A stretch of DNA of 64,000 nucleotides from Planctomycetota bacterium (GCA_020638795.1 JACKHW010000004.1:124001-188000); one strand, 5' to 3'; positions 9,094 through 19,600 are shown, counted from the first letter of the stretch. The notes: generated from the sequence alone by a model not told the origin. Translations and numbers: made by a program.

Positions 9094-9109
9094 CGCGACC
9101 GCGGTCGCG
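9094..9109. promoter_or_regulatory. 16-bp perfect palindrome between two minus-strand genes
   Basis: CGCGACCG followed directly by its reverse complement CGGTCGCG. It lies 17 bases after the stop of the kinase/sigma-54 gene and 31 bases before the start of the secreted propeller gene. As RNA it would fold as a 6-bp GC stem with a 4-base loop, so it could attenuate read-through. As DNA it could be an operator. There is no U-tract on either side, so a classical terminator is not supported. Confidence 0.4.
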
Positions 9110-9126
9110 CGTAGGAAAGGCGTGCG

Positions 9127-12100
9127 TTAGGAAATCCCCATCTCACGGATCTTCTTGAAGATCGCCGAGCGGGACAACCCGAGGTTTCGTGCTGCGTGCG
9201 CACGGTTCCCGCCGGTCTCTCGTAGCGACTGCACGATCGCGAGGCGCTCGAGTTCTTTGAGGTTGATCGTCGGGAGATCGCTTCCCGATCGTTGGCGGGA
9301 CGTCCCTGCGATGGCGAGATCGGTGACCCGAATGACATCGTCCCGGGCCATCACCACCGCGTTGCGCATCGCATTCTCGAGTTCGCGCACGTTGCCCGGC
9401 CACTTGTGGGCCTCGAGTGCCGCCATCGCAGCGCTGTCGATGGAGGTCTCGGCGTTGCCGTGCAAGCGTACGAAATGTGTCGCCAACACACGGATGTCCG
9501 CAATCCGCTCCCGCAAGGGAGGAATGACGATGCGAGCGACGACGATGCGGTAATACAGATCCTCGCGGAACGCCCCCTGCTCGACGAGCGCCGCCAAGTC
9601 CCTGTTGGTCGCCGTCACGATCCGCACGTCGACCGGGATCGACTTGTCGCTCCCGACCGGACGAACCGGGTCGCCTTCGAGCACGCGCAGGAGCCGAGCC
9701 TGGAGCGCGAGCGGCATGTCGCCGATCTCGTCCAAGAAGAGCGTTCCTCCATCCGCAGCCCGCAGCAGCCCCGTCGTGTCACTCGTGGCTCCCGTGAATG
9801 CACCGGCAACGTGTCCGAAGAGTTCGCTCTCGAGCAGCTCCGCCGCGATCGCACTGCAGTTCTCCGTGATGAACGGGCCGTCACGCCGTGAGCTGAGTTC
9901 GTGGACCTTGCGCGCGATCAGCTCCTTGCCCGTGCCCGTCTCCCCGAACACGTGAACAGGCAGACTGGTCGCCGCAAAGCGCCGAACCGCCTTCATGACG
10001 GTCGCGACCCCTTCACTTTGATAGAGAAAACGCCGATCGCTCTGCACTCTGGCGAGTTCACGCTCCTTCGACTCGAGCATCTCGGCCTGGCGGTCGACGA
10101 GCGATGACAACTCCGAGTTGAGACTCGCAACGCGCTCGCGCTGACGCGATGCGGCGAAGCAGAGCGAGACCTGCGTGGCGAGCACTTCGAGGGCTTCGAG
10201 TGCGTCCTCCGCGAAACATCCCTCCTCGAACGGGTTGTCGAGATACAGCGCACCGAGTCGCTCGTCGCCCGCCTCGATCGGCACACACGCGATCGACGCG
10301 AGCTGGAACTCCATCACGCTCTGTGCATGCCGCCAAGCCGGATCGGCGAGCGCGTTGACGGTCACGACCGGCTTGCCATGGTCGAGGACTTCGTCGACGA
10401 GGCTCTGGCTGTAGTCGACGTCCGCGGCAACGAACGATCCATCGTCACCACGCGCGAGACCGATGCGGACGCGTTGCTCGCCCGCTCGGTGCACGAGCAG
10501 CATGCCGCGATGCGCGCCAGCGAGATCCATCGCTTCGCGAACGATCGCTCGATAGCGCTCGGCATCGCTGCTCGCGCCGTCCAAGATCATGCGGTTGAGA
10601 CGCAGAACCGGCACGAGACGCGCCAGCGCGGCTTTCTTCGGCTTGCTCGCGACTTCGGTGGTGAGCGACCGCAAGGTCGCGACTTGTTCGTGCCAGGTCT
10701 TCAAGAGTTCGTCCTCACGACTGCTGGGCCACAACGATTCGAGGTTGGTCAGATCGCGCTCGACAAGAGGTGCATACAACTCGGGATGTTTGCTGATCGC
10801 GATCGCGCGTAACGCGATTCGAACGCGGTCGAACGGCGAATCCGATCGCCGCGCACGTCGCAACGCGTACGCGAGGCGACGCCGGCGTTCCGAAGGATCG
10901 GCATGGATCAGGATCTTCTCGCTCGCGAGCAAGCGAGAACGCGGCAAGCCACCGCGCTCGAGTCGCTCGAGTGCGGCCATGCTGCGCCGAATATGCTGAC
11001 CATTCTTGATCCTCCGTGCGTGCAGTGAGATACGAATGTCGTCCCGAACGGATCGATTCGCCGCGCGCAGCATCGCCAGCAAAGCGCTGCCATCGATGGA
11101 CGCTGCACACCCGAACTCGAGTCCCGCGCGCAACGCGAGCGCTGCCTCCGGCACGAAGCCCCGATCGAGCCCTTCGCGCACGAGTTCATCGAACGTCGAG
11201 GCCAACGGATTTCCCGCAACGGCTGTTCGAGCCGCGACCGCGTGGATCCGAGCGGCGAAGGCTTCGCGAGGCATGCTCTGACTCTCGAGTTCTTGCGCAG
11301 CACGATCGAGTTGATGGAACGCGTCCGCATGCGCTCCCATGAGCGCCAGCGAGATGCCGACACCCGCACGCGCGATTTCCCGGACGCGCGCGAGACCAGC
11401 AAGGTCCGCAGCACGCAGCGCCTTCTCGCGAAGGTCGAGCGAGCGAGCGATTTCGCCTGCATCTTGCCGAGCGATCGCGGAGTTGATACGCACGATCGCA
11501 GCAGACCGCACGTCACCGATCGCATCGAACCCCGATGCGGCCTGCTCGAAGAGCGTCGCGGCCTCGGCGAGCTTGCCGAAGTGACGCAACATCATCGCGA
11601 GGTTCTGCATCAGCCCGAGTCGCAAGCCGTCGAACGCCGCCTCGTCCACGGCTCTCGCTCGAGAATCGTCGTCCTGCAAGCTCGCGAGCGCGTCGGTCAC
11701 GATCCGGATCGCTTCCTCACCACGGCCGATGCGAAACAGCACGAGTGCGCGCACGCGCTGGACTTCGGCGCGTTCGATCGCATTCTCGGTGACATCGAGC
11801 GCGCGATCGACACGATCGAGCGCTTCGTCCCAGCGAGATTCGAACTGCAACGAACGTGCGTAGTCGAGATGCGCGAGCGCACCGAGCGCCGGATCGCGCT
11901 CGAGTGCCGCCTTCGCCAAGCGCGTCGCCGTCTGTGTGTCCCCCCGCTCGCACGCGACGAAGGCGCGCAGAGCATCGATTACCGGCGTGCTGAGGGAACT
12001 CGCTCCAAGTACACGCTCGACGACATCGAGACGTGCTTTGCGACCGAGACTCCGCGCGAGCCGTGGAAAGCTTCGAGCGCGTGCAACCGCGTCGGAGCCA

Positions 12101-13812
12101 CAGTGCCCGACGAGCTCTGCGAGCCGAACTTCGGCCAGCTCGCTGTCGCCGAGCTTGACGGCGTCGTCGAGGTCCTCGAGACAGCGTGGCAGTGCATCGA
12201 GATCCCCACTCGCAGCAGCATGGAATGCGACGTCCCGATCCGCATGCAGCTTCGCGATGGCGTGCATCGCGCGCACACGCGCCGAGCCTGCACTCTCGAG
12301 GATCCGCTGCGCTCGTACACGATTCGGAACTCGATACTTGCCGCTGCGGTCGCGCTCGATCTTGCGCTGCAGGACCGCCTCGGCGATGCGATCGTTCATC
12401 GGGCCATCGACTCCTCCCTGCGCGTCGAATTCGGATGCGTCGACCGGTGAGGTGCGCAGCGCTACGTAGAGCTCGATGTCGCCCACCTCTTGCGTCGGAG
12501 CCTCGTGAGTGCCGAAGAGGTCACTCGCGATCGACGCGCGATGCCCGAGAGTGCGTGCGATGACTGCGCGGTGGTCGACCGGTTGTGCGAAGGGCAACCA
12601 AGCTTCGAGACATGCGAGGTCGGATTCGGAGATCGACGGTACTTCGACCGTACGCACGACGCCCGCGTCGAGGCACGCAGCACTCCAAGCAGCGCGCACG
12701 CAATCGTTCGCGGTGACGATGATGACCGGACGCATTGCATGCACTTGCCACGCACGAGCGAAGCTCGCACTGTCGACGCGCTCGACACTCGCCACGAACA
12801 CGCCTCGTTCGGAATCGCCTGTCCGTGCGCTGTGCACGGCGGCAACGGCGTCGGCGAACGCGTGACGCCCGGACCCCTCCGCACCATGAATGCAGAGCGT
12901 CGAAGCGCTCCGTTCGAGCCAGACCGCACACGCCTCGACGAGAGCGTAGGCAGCTCGCGGTATCGGCCAGGATCGAACCGGCGTCCAGGAGGTCGTGGCG
13001 AGCGACGCACGCGGCAAGCTCCGGATGGCTTCGGAGGCCGATCGAAAGCGATTGCGGCGCGATGCGCACAGTCCTTCGAGAAGCGCACGCAGCGACGCCG
13101 GTGATCGATCGATCCAAGGCCGGAGCCGCCGCGCATCGAGACTCCATTCGGGGTCGGGTTCGACTCCGTGGAGCATCGTGAGCATTGTCACGCCGAGGCT
13201 GTAAAGATCAGCTTGACGCACGTCGGCCACGCCGGCCAGCACTTCGGGAGCGACGGTCCCGAGGGAACCTCGACGTGTCGTCGCCGCGTCGACCCGCTCG
13301 GCGAATCCGAAGTCGAGCAGGACCGGCAATCCAGTCGCACCGACGTTCTCGTGACCGATGTTGGCCGGCTTGATGTCGCGATGCACGATTCCGTGGTCGT
13401 GCAGATACGAGAGCAGCCCGAGCAGATGGCGTGCGAACGATTGCATCGACGATTCGCTCGTCTGCGCGACACGCTCGAGTGGGTCGGTCGCGACGAACTC
13501 TTCGACGAGGCAGACCTCACCACCGCGACATCGCGCGAGACCGAGAACCATCGGCATCGACGGATGGCGCAGACCGGCGCGCAGGGCGAGTGCATCCCGC
13601 GCAAGCACCGATGGCTCGTGCCGCAATGCCACGTCGTGGCCTCGCCACGTATCGAACGCTCGGAACACCGTCGAACGCTCCCCGGAGCCGACTTCGCGGA
13701 TCGACGCGTACCGATCCCCGAAGTCGGGCTGCAACGGCGCTCGCGTTTCGGTCCGGCGAGGCATCCGCGAGGTCGAGTTCATGGGCGATGCAGAGTCGTG
13801 GGGGCCGAACAT
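9127..13812 (-). CDS. Giant Ser/Thr protein kinase - NTPase-like/TPR - GAF - sigma-54 activator fusion
   Basis: In order, the 1561 residues carry an Hanks-type kinase domain (~35-265: Gly loop VGSGERSTV, HRDIKPAN 144-151, DFG 167-169, APE 188-190); a P-loop-like segment at 310-317 that reads GAEGSGRH; a long alpha-helical TPR-type region (~530-1050); a GAF domain (~1080-1220); a sigma-54 AAA+ domain (Walker A GETGTGKE 1290-1297, intact GAFTGA loop 1337-1342, TLFLDEIGD Walker B); and a Fis-type helix-turn-helix at the extreme C-terminus. It should therefore sense a ligand and open sigma-54 promoters. The VAIK Lys of the kinase is Arg (VALR, residue 64), and the middle P-loop Lys is also Arg, so both N-terminal ATP sites look degenerate. 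A later ATG at 13782 is an alternative start. The targets are not in evidence. Confidence 0.9.
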   Translation of the reverse strand: MFGPHDSASPMNSTSRMPRRTETRAPLQPDFGDRYASIREVGSGERSTVFRAFDTWRGHDVALRHEPSVLARDALALRAGLRHPSMPMVLGLARCRGGEVCLVEEFVATDPLERVAQTSESSMQSFARHLLGLLSYLHDHGIVHRDIKPANIGHENVGATGLPVLLDFGFAERVDAATTRRGSLGTVAPEVLAGVADVRQADLYSLGVTMLTMLHGVEPDPEWSLDARRLRPWIDRSPASLRALLEGLCASRRNRFRSASEAIRSLPRASLATTSWTPVRSWPIPRAAYALVEACAVWLERSASTLCIHGAEGSGRHAFADAVAAVHSARTGDSERGVFVASVERVDSASFARAWQVHAMRPVIIVTANDCVRAAWSAACLDAGVVRTVEVPSISESDLACLEAWLPFAQPVDHRAVIARTLGHRASIASDLFGTHEAPTQEVGDIELYVALRTSPVDASEFDAQGGVDGPMNDRIAEAVLQRKIERDRSGKYRVPNRVRAQRILESAGSARVRAMHAIAKLHADRDVAFHAAASGDLDALPRCLEDLDDAVKLGDSELAEVRLAELVGHCGSDAVARARSFPRLARSLGRKARLDVVERVLGASSLSTPVIDALRAFVACERGDTQTATRLAKAALERDPALGALAHLDYARSLQFESRWDEALDRVDRALDVTENAIERAEVQRVRALVLFRIGRGEEAIRIVTDALASLQDDDSRARAVDEAAFDGLRLGLMQNLAMMLRHFGKLAEAATLFEQAASGFDAIGDVRSAAIVRINSAIARQDAGEIARSLDLREKALRAADLAGLARVREIARAGVGISLALMGAHADAFHQLDRAAQELESQSMPREAFAARIHAVAARTAVAGNPLASTFDELVREGLDRGFVPEAALALRAGLEFGCAASIDGSALLAMLRAANRSVRDDIRISLHARRIKNGQHIRRSMAALERLERGGLPRSRLLASEKILIHADPSERRRRLAYALRRARRSDSPFDRVRIALRAIAISKHPELYAPLVERDLTNLESLWPSSREDELLKTWHEQVATLRSLTTEVASKPKKAALARLVPVLRLNRMILDGASSDAERYRAIVREAMDLAGAHRGMLLVHRAGEQRVRIGLARGDDGSFVAADVDYSQSLVDEVLDHGKPVVTVNALADPAWRHAQSVMEFQLASIACVPIEAGDERLGALYLDNPFEEGCFAEDALEALEVLATQVSLCFAASRQRERVASLNSELSSLVDRQAEMLESKERELARVQSDRRFLYQSEGVATVMKAVRRFAATSLPVHVFGETGTGKELIARKVHELSSRRDGPFITENCSAIAAELLESELFGHVAGAFTGATSDTTGLLRAADGGTLFLDEIGDMPLALQARLLRVLEGDPVRPVGSDKSIPVDVRIVTATNRDLAALVEQGAFREDLYYRIVVARIVIPPLRERIADIRVLATHFVRLHGNAETSIDSAAMAALEAHKWPGNVRELENAMRNAVVMARDDVIRVTDLAIAGTSRQRSGSDLPTINLKELERLAIVQSLRETGGNRAHAARNLGLSRSAIFKKIREMGIS

Positions 13813-14044
13813 CGGGCGTGTCGCCCGAGCACGACCGACTCGTGCGCGTTCGAGAACCGTCCATGCAATGCAAAGATCGAACCGGCCCGCGGAGAATGCC
13901 TTACCCCCGTTCTGTGCAGAGACTCACGACGGCACTTGGTCCATGCGCGCGCGGGCACCGTCCAAAAAGTGCACGGTCTGCGCGACGGACAATGTCAGAT
14001 CGACTCGGTCTCGTCAATCGATCGCATCGCGCTCCGCGACGACC
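13813..14044. other. Intergenic region, 232 bp, no gene seen
   Basis: This gap lies upstream of the kinase/sigma-54 gene and downstream of the small secreted-protein gene, both on the minus strand. It should hold the promoter of the kinase gene, but I see no convincing -35/-10 pair, sigma-54 site, hairpin or small ORF with a ribosome site in it. Confidence 0.5.
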
Positions 14045-15115
14045 TCACCACTTGAAGACCCGACTCTCGATCACGTTCGAGAACACGAGCTGCAACGCGT
14101 TCTGACGCGTGAATGCCGCGAACTGCTGGAAGAACTGCAAGCCGACGAGGTTCGCATCGTTCGGGAGCGGCAGCTGGACGAAGGCCGAAGCTTCTTGATC
14201 GAGTGCCCCGACAACGATCGGCACGTCCGGAGTCGTGAGCAACCAGCACCCGGGTGCGCCGGCTGCGGTCAGATCGACGGTAATCCTCGTCAGGCCGAGG
14301 AAGAGCACGAGTGGAGCGCTCGAGAGCGAGCTGTCCCCGGCAACCACCGACGAAAAGGAAGTGTTGCCGTAGTACGGCAGACTCCAAGCCATGGTTCGCA
14401 TACCACCGCAGCCTGGACCGGCGATCGTGGGCGACGTCTGCATCGCACCGCTGAACGTGACCTTGTCCGTAGCGCACGCGAACGTCGTCGCCGTCGACGT
14501 CTCGGCGGAGATCTCGAGCGCCACGAGTTCGGTCAAGAAGTCCTGCCAGACGAGCAGCGTACGCCACGTTCCGGTGGCGGACTCGCGATAGTACGTCGTC
14601 AAGACGCCATTCGACCGAGTCACGCGCAAGGCGCCGACGGTCGTCGTCGTCGGCACGTTGCCCGTTCCGTGCGCGTTCCCCTTCTTCTGCGAGTACACGT
14701 CGAACGACCGTCCCGTCGTCGACGCACGAATCGACAGATCGACGAAGCTGCTGAGCCACGGAAGGTCCTGCGCATCGAAGACCGTCAAGAAGAACCCGCC
14801 ACTGCCGTTCCCCGAGAACGCGACGCTGTCGAAGTCGACGACGAAGTCGAAATCGCCGCGCCAGAACTGCCGCGCGGTGAACACGGCCTCTTCATCGCCG
14901 GAGAGCGCGAACGAGAGTTTGGACTGCGCGACGCTCGTACTCGCGAGGCTCCCCCAGCTCCACCAGTGCGACGTACGCATCGCGCTGCCCGGGAAGTCGT
15001 CGTAGACGGTCTGCGCTGTCGTGGCGCGAACGAGCGACAGGGCCAGGACGAGCGTTAGCAGCACGCCGGCAACGTGCCATCTGCGACAGGATCGGAGCAA
15101 GGAGGAGAGAAGCAT
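14045..15115 (-). CDS. Secreted protein with LamG-like fold and lineage-type C-terminal module
   Basis: The 356-residue product has a signal peptide (hydrophobic stretch VAGVLLTLVLALSL, cleavage near TTAQ at residue ~35). Residues ~37-220 alternate short beta strands with Trp/Phe positions and read like a concanavalin/LamG jelly roll (DFPGSAM, SGNGSGGFFLTV). After a GPGCGG linker the last ~120 residues form a beta-rich module (LGLTRITVDLTAAG, GCWLLTTPD, QLPLPNDANLVGLQFFQQF) that resembles the end of the protease at 61727-63265. No active-site motif is visible. ATG 15115 is preferred because the signal peptide starts there; the longer open frame upstream is a shadow of the DUF1501 gene. It follows the DUF1501 gene by 131 bases on the same strand. 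Function is unknown. Confidence 0.72.
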   Translation of the reverse strand: MLLSSLLRSCRRWHVAGVLLTLVLALSLVRATTAQTVYDDFPGSAMRTSHWWSWGSLASTSVAQSKLSFALSGDEEAVFTARQFWRGDFDFVVDFDSVAFSGNGSGGFFLTVFDAQDLPWLSSFVDLSIRASTTGRSFDVYSQKKGNAHGTGNVPTTTTVGALRVTRSNGVLTTYYRESATGTWRTLLVWQDFLTELVALEISAETSTATTFACATDKVTFSGAMQTSPTIAGPGCGGMRTMAWSLPYYGNTSFSSVVAGDSSLSSAPLVLFLGLTRITVDLTAAGAPGCWLLTTPDVPIVVGALDQEASAFVQLPLPNDANLVGLQFFQQFAAFTRQNALQLVFSNVIESRVFKW

Positions 15116-15246
15116 GGCACCATTGTCGGGTCGCTCACGGATTCGTCCACCCGAGGCACTTCTCCCGCGCCGCACCGTCGCACGTTCGCAGCAGGGTGCG
15201 TGTACTCCACGGCCGTCACCATCGGCAAAACGTTCCCTGCAGGGGC

Positions 15247-16692
15247 TCAGGACATCAGGTCTCGGACGACGTGCCCGTGCACGTCGGTCAGGCGGAAGCG
15301 CCGTCCCTGATGCAGGACCGAGAGCCGCTCGTGATCGATGCCGAGAAGCGCGAGGAGCGTCGCTTGGAGATCGTGGACGTGCACCGCGCCCTTGGTGAAG
15401 ACGTCCTTGGTCGGCCGCAGCACGGCGCCCGATTCGTCGACGATGTTGTACGAGTAGTCGTCCGTGCGACCGTAGGTCGTCCCGGCGCGCACACCGCCGC
15501 CAGCGAGCCAGATCGAAAAGCATCGCGGGTGATGGTCGCGCCCGAAGTCGTCCTTCGTGATCTTGCCCTGACTGTAGGTCGTCCGGCCGAACTCGCCTCC
15601 CCACACGACGAGCGTGTCGTCGAGCAAGCCGCGGCGCTCGAGGTCGAGAATCAGTGCGGCACTCGCGCGATCCGTCTCCTTCGCCTGCGCGGCGATCGCG
15701 CGCGGCAGATCGCCATGATTGTCCCAACCTTGGTGATAGAGCTGGACGAAGCGCACGCCCGCCTCGGCGAAACGGCGCGCGAGCAGGCAGTTGGCAGCAA
15801 AGGTGCCGGGCTTGTGCGCATCTTCGCCGTACAACTCGAAGGTCGAATCCGGTTCGCTCGTGACGTCGGTGAGCGCTGGCACGCTTTCCTGCATGCGATA
15901 CGCGAGTTCGTACTGCGCCATGCGCGATGCGATCCTCGCGTCGTGCTCTCGCTCGAGCTGTTCCTTCTCGAGATCGGAAAGCGCATCGAGCATCGCACGC
16001 CGCGTGCGGCGTGACACACCCGGCGGGTTCACGAGATACAACACGGGTGAGGCGCCTGCACGCAGCTGCACGCCTTGATGCCGCGCGTCGAGGAAGCCGC
16101 TGCCCCACAGCCGAGCGTAGAGCGGTTGTCCGCCCTGACCGGCACTCACGAGCACGAGGAAGCTCGGCAAGTCGGGGTTGTCCGTCCCGAGCGCGTGGCT
16201 GATCCACGACCCGAACGACGGCCGCCCTGCGATCGCCGAACCGGTTTGGAAGAACGTGATCGCGGGATCGTGATTGATCGCTTCGGTGAACATCGATCGC
16301 ACGATGCACAGGCGATCCGCGATCTTCGCGGTCGACGGCAGGAGTTCGCTGATCCACGCGCCGCTTTCACCGTGTTGCGAGAACTCGAACGGCGACGCCG
16401 CGATCGGGAGTGACGCTTGGTTGGCGGACATTCCGGTCAAGCGCTGTCCGGCGCGCACGTTTGCAGGGAGCTCCTTGCCGTGCAACGCGCGCAGTCCCGG
16501 CTTCGGGTCGAAGAGATCGATCTGCGACGGAGCTCCCGACTGGAAGAGGTAGATCACGCGCTTGCACTTGGCAGGCCAGTGTGTGCCGGCCCCGTCCGTC
16601 GCTGCCGAGGCACGCACCGTGGTCCCCATGCCCTTGGCTGCCGACGCCACACCGCTCGCGAGAACGGATTGAAGGAAGGTACGGCGCTTCAT
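15247..16692 (-). CDS. DUF1501 family protein (Tat-exported, sulfatase-like fold)
   Basis: The 481-residue protein opens with MKRRTFLQS, a twin-arginine-type export signal, followed by an Ala/Gly hydrophobic stretch. It contains the family landmarks YLFQSGAPSQIDLFDPKP (residues ~50-68), the IVRSMFTEAINHDPA segment, YHQGWDNHGDL, WGGEFGRTTYSQG and GRDHHPRCFSIWLAGGG. DUF1501 proteins belong to the alkaline-phosphatase/sulfatase superfamily and are abundant in Planctomycetota, where they nearly always accompany DUF1549/DUF1553 proteins. Their substrate is not established. ATG 16692 gives an ATGA overlap with the preceding DUF1549/1553 gene, strongly favouring this start over the GTG three codons earlier. 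The pair should be translated together. Confidence 0.95.
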   Translation of the reverse strand: MKRRTFLQSVLASGVASAAKGMGTTVRASAATDGAGTHWPAKCKRVIYLFQSGAPSQIDLFDPKPGLRALHGKELPANVRAGQRLTGMSANQASLPIAASPFEFSQHGESGAWISELLPSTAKIADRLCIVRSMFTEAINHDPAITFFQTGSAIAGRPSFGSWISHALGTDNPDLPSFLVLVSAGQGGQPLYARLWGSGFLDARHQGVQLRAGASPVLYLVNPPGVSRRTRRAMLDALSDLEKEQLEREHDARIASRMAQYELAYRMQESVPALTDVTSEPDSTFELYGEDAHKPGTFAANCLLARRFAEAGVRFVQLYHQGWDNHGDLPRAIAAQAKETDRASAALILDLERRGLLDDTLVVWGGEFGRTTYSQGKITKDDFGRDHHPRCFSIWLAGGGVRAGTTYGRTDDYSYNIVDESGAVLRPTKDVFTKGAVHVHDLQATLLALLGIDHERLSVLHQGRRFRLTDVHGHVVRDLMS

Positions 16693-19600
16693 CGTTTCCA
16701 CGTCCCCGCATCGAGGTTGAAGAGCACTTGTGCGACCATTGTCGCTGCAGCGACGCGAGGCGCGTCGCCGTCCGCCGGTGCGGGCGCGGGCGCGTCGCCG
16801 ACATGGAGAAGGTCGTTCGCGCTCGCCTCGTCCTCGACGAACTGTGCGTGTTGCGCCCGCATCAGACGCACGAGGCGTTCGTGCTCACTCGCGCTCGGAG
16901 GCCGCGAGCTGACCGTGAGAAACGCTGCACGCACGAACTCGTCGTCGTCGCGCCCCTCCAGGAGGCGCTGCGCGAAGACGCGCGCAGCTTCGACGAACTG
17001 TACGTCCCCGAGCAACACGAGTGCCTGCAGTGGAGTCGATGTCTCGCCGCGCTTCACGACGCACGACTCACGATGCGCGGCATCGAAGACCAGCATGTTG
17101 GGAAGTGGCGCCGTTCGCTTCCAAACCGAGTAGAGGCTCCGACGATACAAAGCAGTTCCGACGCTCTGGTGATACGCGGGCGACATCGAGTTGCTCTCGC
17201 GCCAGAGCCCCTTGGGCTGATAGGGAGAGACCGGTGGCCCTCCCATCGAGCGATCGAGCAGGCCCGAACACGCGAGCGCCGCATCGCGCAGCTGTTCGGC
17301 CGTCAACCTCCGCGCGGGATAGCGCGCGAGCCAGAGGTTGTCGGGATCCCGTTCGCAAACGGACGTCGGCGCACGACTCGACTGCCGATACGTCGACGAC
17401 AACACGATCTGTCGACACAGTCGCTTGATGTCGTATCCCGACGTGACGAAGTCGCGCGCGAGCCAGTCGAGCAAGTCCGGGTGACTCGGAAGTGCACCTT
17501 GGCTGCCGAAGTCGTCCGCGGTCGCGACGAGACCGCGTCCGAAGAACTCCTGCCAGAGGCGATTGACCGTGACCCGAGCGAAGAGTGGATGGTCAGGGTT
17601 CGTGAGCCACCGAGCGAGGCTCGCCCGATTCGTCACCCCCTCCTCATCGAGCGGCGGCAAGCAGGCGGGTGTGCTCCGCGACACGAGCGTGGATTCGTCA
17701 CGAGGCGCGTCGTACGCACCGCGCGCCAGCACGTACGTCGCTTCTGGCGTCGCCGTTTCCTGCATGACCGAAATTTCGCGGAATCCGGTTCGGTGGTCGA
17801 ACGCGGCCTTGCCCGCCATCACGAGCGCTTCGCGCGCAGCGATCACGGCGGTGTCTCGCTCGACGAACCACGGCGTCCAGGCCGCACGATCCTTCGCACC
17901 TTCGTCGAACGTCTCGGCGAGCACCGCGATCTCGATCGGCGCCAGCGCGCGCTCGTACGCGCGAACTTCGTCGACCGCGTCCCCGGTCGGCCCGACGTCC
18001 CGAAAGCGCTGACCGAAATCGAAGCCGCTTCCGCCAGCACCCGGATTCTTGAAGAGCGTGTCGCGCAGGGCGGTCGAAGCGAGTCGTCCTCCGACGTGGA
18101 TCCGCAGCGCACTTGCGCCATGACTTCCGTCATTGGCAATCGCGACGTGCATCCATTCGCCCTTCGGCAGGACTTCCTTCGTGACGACCGACATCGCGTT
18201 CCCCGGAGCATGGCGCTGCATCGAAAAGCGCAATCGACCGCGATCGATCTCGAGTTCGGTTCCGAAGAAACCGACGTCCGTTCCGGAGGTCCTGTGCAAG
18301 AGGATCGCTCGGTCACGTTGGCCGGCGTAGCGATACCAGAACGCGATCGTGAACGGCTCGCTCTGGCGAAGCGCGCCACACACCTCGGGAAACGACGCGA
18401 CATCGTCGCCCGAGAACTCGAGCGCCTTACCCTGCTTGCCGTCGACGAGACGATTTCCGGGAGCAGTCGAACCCGGCTTGCGCCCCTCGACTTCGTTCGC
18501 GAGCTTGCCCGCGTCGATGGCGTCGAGGCGATACCAACCCGCGAGTCGCTCGTGCAACGCAGATTCGCGCATGCGATCCGCGTCCGAGTCGGTCAGGTTC
18601 ACGGGAACCCGTGCAGACGCGGCGGCGATCGCTTCTCGTAGCTTCGAACGAGCATCGTGCATCGCGATCTCGAGTTCTGCGAGACGCGCCTCTTGTCGTT
18701 CGTTCGGCAACAAGAGCGACGGCGTCGGCACGCGCGACGAATCGTGGTAGAGCCCGTGCTCATCGATCGAGTTGAAGAAACCCGACAGTGCGTAGTACTC
18801 GCGCTGCGAAATCGGGTCGAACTTGTGATCGTGACACCGCGCACACTCGAGAGTCAGACCCAGGAATGCAGTACCGAACGTCCGCACACGATCCGCGACG
18901 TACTCGGTGCGCATCTCGAGCGGGATCGACCCACCCTCGTTGGTCATGCGATGCAAACGCTGGAATGCCGTCGCCAGTCGCTGGTCACGCGTCGGCTGCT
19001 CCGCGAGGTCCCCAGCGATTTGATCGCGCACGAAGCGGTCCCACGGCACCCCGTCATTGAACGCGCGCACGACGAGATCACGGTACGGCCAGGTCGGCAT
19101 CAAGAGGTCGCTCTGGTAGCCGTACGAATCCGCGTAGCGCGCGACGTCGAGCCAGGCCACTGCACGATGCTCGCCGTAATGCGGACTCGCGAGCAAGCGG
19201 TCCACCACGCGTTCGTACGCTCCGTCACTCTCGTCGGCCTCGAACGCGCGCACTTCGCCGAGCGTCGGCGGCAACCCGATCAGGTCGAACGTGACTCGAC
19301 GCAACCAACGCCAGCGCTCGGACTCGACGGATGGCTCGAGATCGTGGTCACGCATCGCGCGCAAGACGAAGTGATCGATCGACGAACGCGCCCAAGTACT
19401 CGCGGACTCGCCAACGGTGGCCGCGGGGACAGGAACGGAACTCGGAACCGGCACGAAGGACCAGTGCTTGGCATAGCGTGCACCTTCGCGCACCCACGTC
19501 CGGAGGATCTCGCGCTCGCGCTCCGTCAGCTCCATGTGCGAACGCGGCGGCGGCATGCGTTCGTCGCCATCCGTCGCATCGATCCGGCGTACGAGTTCCG

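Noticed and set aside
15235..15244. CCCTGCAGGG palindrome after DUF1501 with TTTT nearby.
   Set aside because: The stem would be 3 bp with a 4-base loop, too weak to call a terminator.
16410..18641. Long plus-strand open frame (~740 codons) opposite DUF1501/DUF1549-1553.
   Set aside because: It is antisense to two strongly supported genes and is Arg-rich without motifs, typical of high-GC shadow frames.
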